This document shows, piece by piece, positions 59,615-64,000 of a stretch of 64,000 nt of DNA. Each line of letters starts with the position of its first letter. The first letter of the stretch is position 1. The notes under the pieces were generated by a model. It was not told the origin of the DNA. It saw only the letters and a program-made list of their open reading frames with translations, and did no database searches. Source of the stretch: Leptodactylus fallax (taxonomy: Eukaryota > Chordata > Amphibia > Anura > Leptodactylidae); the NCBI GenBank assembly GCA_947044405.1, contig CAMRHE010000207.1, forward strand, positions 568,001-632,000, written 5' to 3'. The position numbers were made by a program, and so were the translations under genes.

Positions 59615-60008
59615 AGAGGTCTGCCACCACCAAAATTGTTTCTAAGCCACTTATAGGCTGTTGTAGGTGACACTTTGATCATCATTTTTTGTGTCAAAGT
59701 GCAATCTTTCACCTGAGAATAACAACTTTTAATATGTATGCAAATGAGCTGTTTGGTGCACTCGGGGTGTGGCCATGTCTCCTGGAGCAACTATTATCCT
59801 TTGAGAGTTCTACATTGCATGATCTGTTGGACTCAGTGCTGGGTGGCAGGCACAAAAAAAATGGTGCTCTGGCAGACTCTGGCTGCCAAACCCCAGATGC
59901 ACCAAGCAGCTCATTTGCATATGGGTTAATTCTTATACTATAGCACTGTCCGCCCCTACAACAGCATACAAGTGGTTAAGAAGCGATTTTGGTGGTCGTA
60001 ACCTTCCT
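59615..60008. mobile_element. TTAA-flanked palindromic MITE (394 bp)
   Basis: TTAA at 59611-59614 and 60009-60012. Left AGAGGTCTGCCACCACCAAA, right TTTTGGTGGTCGTAACC. 'aagccacttataggctgttg' is mirrored by 'caacagcatacaagtggtta', and 'atgcaaatgagctgtttggt' by 'gcagctcatttgcat'. Confidence 0.8.
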
Positions 60009-60012
60009 TTAA

Positions 60013-60586
60013 GTTCTTCTGGGTAATGTTTTTGCTTATTGGTTGGAGCTTAAGCAATTATGAAAATTAATGATATAGCTATTAAATAGTCTTTACTCCG
60101 TGTGTTACACACCCTGTCTCTTAATTCTCCTCTTAATTCATTCTGTCTTCTGGCTGCATTGCTATACCCTTCTCGCGCCTGTCTCCGGACACCCTTTGTA
60201 TGAACAGATGTTACCCGTACTACATAATTTATTTTGTTCCAACTTAATTACCCCCTTTAATTAGCAGTCAAAACTCCGTCTCCTAGTCAAGCGCCATTCC
60301 CCGTACACTCCTTTAAGTCAGTGACCCATTTAATTACAGATCGCTGTTTATGTCTTGCCTCATAGACAGATACAGGATTTTGGCTCTGTGTACAGGAACA
60401 AAAGGTAAATGTGAGAGAGAGAAATTTAATTTGTAAGTTTTTGTCAGAATCACTGAAGTTTGGCCCAAGTTATACAACAATTAATCTGTACAAGCGCCGT
60501 TTTCTCCTATACCTAATGTATTCTGCACAATGCACTGATCAGCAATGTACTGCTACCTGGGCTGATTTTTAGCAGGCTAGTTTGGG
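60013..60586. other. Non-repetitive sequence, possible conserved element
   Basis: No coding frame recognised. 60180-60400 has TAATTA/TTAATTA-type motifs ('tttaattagcagtcaaaac', 'catttaattacagatcgc') and complex sequence without repeats, as in many conserved non-coding elements; untested. Confidence 0.35.
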
Positions 60587-60589
60587 TTA

Positions 60590-60859
60590 TGCTAGGTTCG
60601 CACTAGCATTTGGTTCTCCATTGTTTGGGTCCGCATGGGGACCCAAAAGATGGAGATCCTGTCCGCTTAAAAAGCGGTTACCAACGGAAACCCGAGGACT
60701 CCATAGACTATAATGGGGTCCGCCAGGTTTCTGTCTGGTTTCAATATAAAACTGACGGAGAGAAAAGTCCTCCGTGCAGGACTTTTCTCTCCACCAATTT
60801 TAAGCAGATTCTGCCACCAACCCTTCTACGGAGACTCCAAATCAAGTGTGAATCCAACC
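60590..60859. mobile_element. Harbinger-like MITE (TTA duplication)
   Basis: Left (T)GCTAGGTTCGCAC, right AGTGTGAATCCAACC, TTA on both sides (60587-60589, 60860-60862). Interior with 'ggagagaaaagtcctccgtg' and its inverted partner. Confidence 0.78.
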
Positions 60860-60862
60860 TTA

Positions 60863-61476
60863 TTTTCTCTAAAAATAGATATGAGTCCTAACATAAAAGC
60901 CCCCAGATCTTGTGTATCTATTAAGATGGTGCCAAACAGATAGGTAATGATGTTGAAACTGGCAAAACTTTCCAAGTCCCCAAATTTCACACATAGTTGT
61001 ATGATACTTAGGACAACATTCAGATGGCTGTTTTATACAGTCTGTATTATGGGTGAAAATCCCGCCCCAACAGCACCCAAATTTACAGTACCATAGATCC
61101 CTATAATGCTGCTAGTTCCGGTCATTAAACTCACAGTCGAGACAGAACTTTCAGCCACAAAATGGTCACCTTTAACCCAATCCCTGCAATGTAGACGTGA
61201 CTTGTGTACTATGCACGGTAGTCGGGCAAAATATTTGCCAGTTAAGCACATTGTGATACACCTGTCCCAGGAGGAACCGGTAATTTATACTAGCAAGAAC
61301 TGATATACATCAACATAAAGTAGCATAAATCACTATTGTGGTCTGTCACAAGTGCAAAAGGGTCCATTTAACATGATGACAGCATAGTCCCTAAGTGTTA
61401 CTCACAAACACACTGAACGCAATTGTCCAAACTTCCTACATCGGGTGGTTCTGCAAACAACTCTAGAAATCCTTTA
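60863..61476. other. Unrecognised non-coding sequence
   Basis: No gene or repeat recognised. Confidence 0.4.
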
Positions 61477-61478
61477 TA

Positions 61479-63116
61479 CAGTGGGTATGGAAAATATTCA
61501 GACCCCTTTAAATTTTTCACTTTTTGTTTCATTGCAGCCATTTGCTAAAAGCAAAAAAAGTTCATTGTATTTCTCATTAATATACACTCAGCACCCCATC
61601 TTGACAGAAAAAAAAAAAGAAAAGTAGATATTTTTGCAAATTTATTAAAAAAGAAAAACTGAAATATCGCATGGTCATAAATATTCAGACCCTTTGCTCA
61701 GTATTGAGTAGAAGCCCCTTCCTTTTGAGCTAGTACAGCCATGAGTCTTCTTGGGAATGATGCAACAAGTTTTTCACATCTGGATTTGGGGATCCTCTGC
61801 CATTCTTCCTTGCAGATCCTCTCCAGTTCCGTCAGGTTGGATGGTGAACGTTGGTGGAGCCATTTTCAGGTCTCTCCAGAGATGCTCAATTGGGTTGAGG
61901 TCAGGGCTCTGGCTGGACCAGTCAAGAATGGTCACAGAGTTGTTCCAAAGCCACTCCTTTGTTATTTTAGCTGCATGCTTAGGGTGATGGTCTTGTTGGA
62001 AGGTGAACCTTCGGCCCAGTCTGAGGTCCAGAGCACTCTGGAAGAGATTTTCTTCCAGGATATCTCTGTACTTGGCCGCATTCATCTTTCCTTCAATTGC
62101 TACCAGTCGTTCTGTCCCTGCCGCTGAAAAACACCCCCATAGCATGATGCTGCCACCACCATGTTTCACTGTTGGGATTGTATTGGGCAGGTGATGAGCA
62201 GTGTCTGGTTTTCTCCACACATACCGCTTAGAATTAACCCCAAAAAGTTCAATCTTCGTCTCATCAGACCAGAGAATCTTATTTCTCATAGTCTGGTAGT
62301 CCTTCATGTGTTTTTTGGCGAACTCTATGCGGGCTTTCATTTGTCTTGCACTGAGGAGAGGCTTCCTTCGGGCTACTCTGCCATAAAGCCCCAACTGGTG
62401 GAGGGCGGCAGTGATAGTTGACTTTGTGGAACTTTCTCCCATCTCCCTACTGCATCTCTGGAGCTCAGCCACAGTGATCTTTGGGTTCTTCTTTACCTCT
62501 CTCACTAAGGCTTTTCTCCCACGATTGCTCAGTTTGGCTGGACGGCCAGGTCTAGGAAGAGTTCTGGTCGTCCCAAACTTCTTCCATTTAAGGATTATGG
62601 AGGCCACTGTGCTCTTAGGAACCTTGAGTGCTGCAGAAATTCTTTTGTAATCTTGGCCAGATCTGTGTCTTGCCACAATTCTGTCTCTGAGCTCCTTGGG
62701 CAGTTCCTTTGACCTCATGATTCTCATTTGCTCTGACATGCACTGTGAGCTGTGAGGTCTTATATAGACAGGTGTGTGCCTTTCCTAATCAAGTCCAATC
62801 AGTTTAATTAAAAACAGCTGGACTCCAATGAAGGAGTAGAACCATCTCAAGGAGGATCAGAAGGAAATGGACAGCATGTGAGGTAAATATGAGTGTCACA
62901 ACAAAGGGTCTGAATAGTTATGACCATGTGATATTTCAGTTTTTCTTTTTTAATAAATTTGCAAAAATATGTACATTTCTGTTTTTTTTCTGTCAAGATG
63001 GGGTGCTGAGTGTACATTAATGAGAAATAAAATGAACTTTTTGCTTTTAGCAAATGGCTGCAATGAAACAAAGAGTGAAAAATTTAAAGGGATCTGAATA
63101 CTTTCCATACCCACTG
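61479..63116 (-). mobile_element. Nearly complete Tc1 transposon (1638 bp)
   Basis: Terminal inverted repeats of about 215 bp (61479-61695 and about 62900-63116), starting CAGTGGGTATGGAAA and ending TTTCCATACCCACTG, flanked by TA (61477-61478, 63117-63118). The outermost and innermost parts of each repeat carry related 'attcagaccc' motifs, as in IR/DR-type Tc1 elements, where they bind transposase. One transposase gene lies between them on the minus strand. Confidence 0.93.
61698..62739 (-). pseudogene. Tc1-family transposase, one late frameshift
   Basis: Cut-and-paste transposase. The frame opens at ATG 62739 and runs 321 residues to 61774. Paired helix-turn-helix domains occupy about 10-115 with a GRPAKL AT-hook-like motif at 65-70. 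The DDE catalytic core has D159 (ILWSDETKIELFG), D250 (FQQDHHPKHA) and E285 (SPDLNPIEHLW), 34 residues apart for the last two, i.e. DD34E. Two residues after D250 are H where N and D are usual. After about residue 292 the frame shifts near 61855. The expected ending (NLTELERICKEEWQRIPKS, and KEGASTQY before a stop at 61698-61700) lies in another frame, so the protein ends in about 28 unrelated residues. Otherwise no stops; a recently inactivated copy. Confidence 0.9.
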
Positions 63117-63118
63117 TA

Positions 63119-63395
63119 AATGTGCCGCTCAGTTTCCTCTTTGTGGCTCCAAATGATACAAAGCAGGTCAGCAGGTGAGGAGAGAACCATGGAAAGTGCA
63201 CTCACTGAGGTAGGTGAGTACAGCAGTTCACCAGAATACATAGAAAGTATCAGTTCAGTGATGACGCATTCTGTATGACACAGAGGTGGCGATATGTAAC
63301 ACTGAAAGAACCAAAGTACAAAGTCTTGTGCAGGCACTCCTGCATATAGAATGACCACACCACTGCACAAGTCAGCATAGAATTGTCGCTAAAGA
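63119..63395. other. Unrecognised non-coding sequence
   Basis: 3' flank of the Tc1 element; nothing recognised. Confidence 0.4.
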
Positions 63396-63397
63396 TG

Positions 63398-64000
63398 GGC
63401 GAATCTCTCAAGATTCATTTAGTTTCGTGTTCAGATATTTCGGGACCAAGATTTGTTTTGGTTGAATAAGTTTAGTACAAACCCTTAACACCTTAAATTG
63501 TCTTAAAACATAGTGTAGAACACTCTTAGGCCTCCTGCACACGACTGTAGTGGATTTACAGGCCACTAATACTGATCCGCAATCCGCAAAAAAAAAAACA
63601 TCCACATTGCATCAGTATGTTATCCGCAATCAAGGACCTTGTATGATTCCCTACACTTTTCTGTGCAGCAAATGCGACCAAAAATAGGACATGCTTCATA
63701 ATTTGTGGTCCTTGAATATGGAACAGACACGCAGTCATAAACATTACGGAGACATGGGCACACCAAGGGTCATGATGTCATAATGCTCGGAGTGTGCTTG
63801 TGACCACAAGTGACCCAATCACAGGCCTCAGTCGTCACCCTGGGCACATGACGTCACAGGAGAGTGCCACACGCTGCAAAGAGGCTCAAAAGAGGTAACG
63901 GAATGTGAGTGTGAATGCTTTTTATTTTTGTCACCTCCCCTATTATACTTTGGGCTCTGCAGCAGCCATTTTTGTTTGTCTGAAGTGAATCGCCATTATT
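63398..64000. mobile_element. hAT-like repeat fragment running off the window
   Basis: Starts near 'aagatgggcgaatctctcaa' and shares 'aatcacaggcctcag' and 'cacctcccc' with 36755-37150. A Harbinger-like MITE start (TTA 63526-63528, then GGCCTCCTGCACACGACTG) interrupts it; the nested piece ends near 63745 without a clean right terminus. Confidence 0.5.

Noticed and set aside
61741..62127. Plus-strand frame of 128 residues
   Set aside because: Antisense shadow of the Tc1 transposase.

Overview
This window looks like non-coding genomic DNA from a vertebrate, most likely a frog (Anura). The reasons are the lack of any recognisable host exon, abundant Tc1/mariner, hAT-like, TTAA-flanked and Harbinger-like miniature elements, an L2-like LINE fragment, a SINE with a tRNA-like head, and a Ty3/gypsy LTR retrotransposon. 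The anuran assignment is an inference from general familiarity with amphibian repeats; no host gene confirms it. I found no rRNA, tRNA, CRISPR or bacterial feature.

Layout. 0-10 kb: ggggcc-type minisatellite, a minus-strand SINE, a palindromic TTAA MITE, a 29-bp satellite that appears to derive from a SINE tail, a Tc1 transposase remnant, a fold-back repeat, an L2-like LINE fragment, then about 3.4 kb of unrecognised DNA. 10.3-19.4 kb: a young Ty3/gypsy element with two LTRs (7 substitutions between them over about 1.1 kb), a 4-bp target duplication ATTA, gag, pol in the -1 frame, and a pol C-terminus interrupted by homopolymer-rich sequence. 20-28 kb: clusters of short inverted-repeat elements and a hAT-like element inserted into a 15-bp tandem repeat. 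28.9-36 kb: minisatellites, including a 2.6-kb array of a 43-44-bp unit with a 435-bp higher-order period. 36-45 kb: a small Tc1-like MITE, a candidate solo LTR, TTAA and Harbinger-like MITEs, a GAGT microsatellite, and a Tc1-like element whose middle is replaced by about 280 bases of almost pure C. 45-60 kb: more MITEs, a diverged local duplication, two cases of a MITE nested in one arm of a palindromic repeat, and one MITE that looks chimeric. 61.5-63.1 kb: an almost complete Tc1 transposon with a transposase reading frame broken once near its end.

How it fits together. The only proteins I can support are transposable-element proteins: Gag, the Pol polyprotein (protease, reverse transcriptase, RNase H, integrase), a Tc1 transposase, and broken fragments of two other Tc1 transposases and one LINE reverse transcriptase. 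Many MITEs here share terminal repeats of the type GGCTAGGTTCACAC and are flanked by TAA or TTA, which fits mobilisation in trans by a PIF/Harbinger-type transposase that is not encoded in the window. Long stretches between elements hold nothing I can recognise and may be intronic or intergenic.
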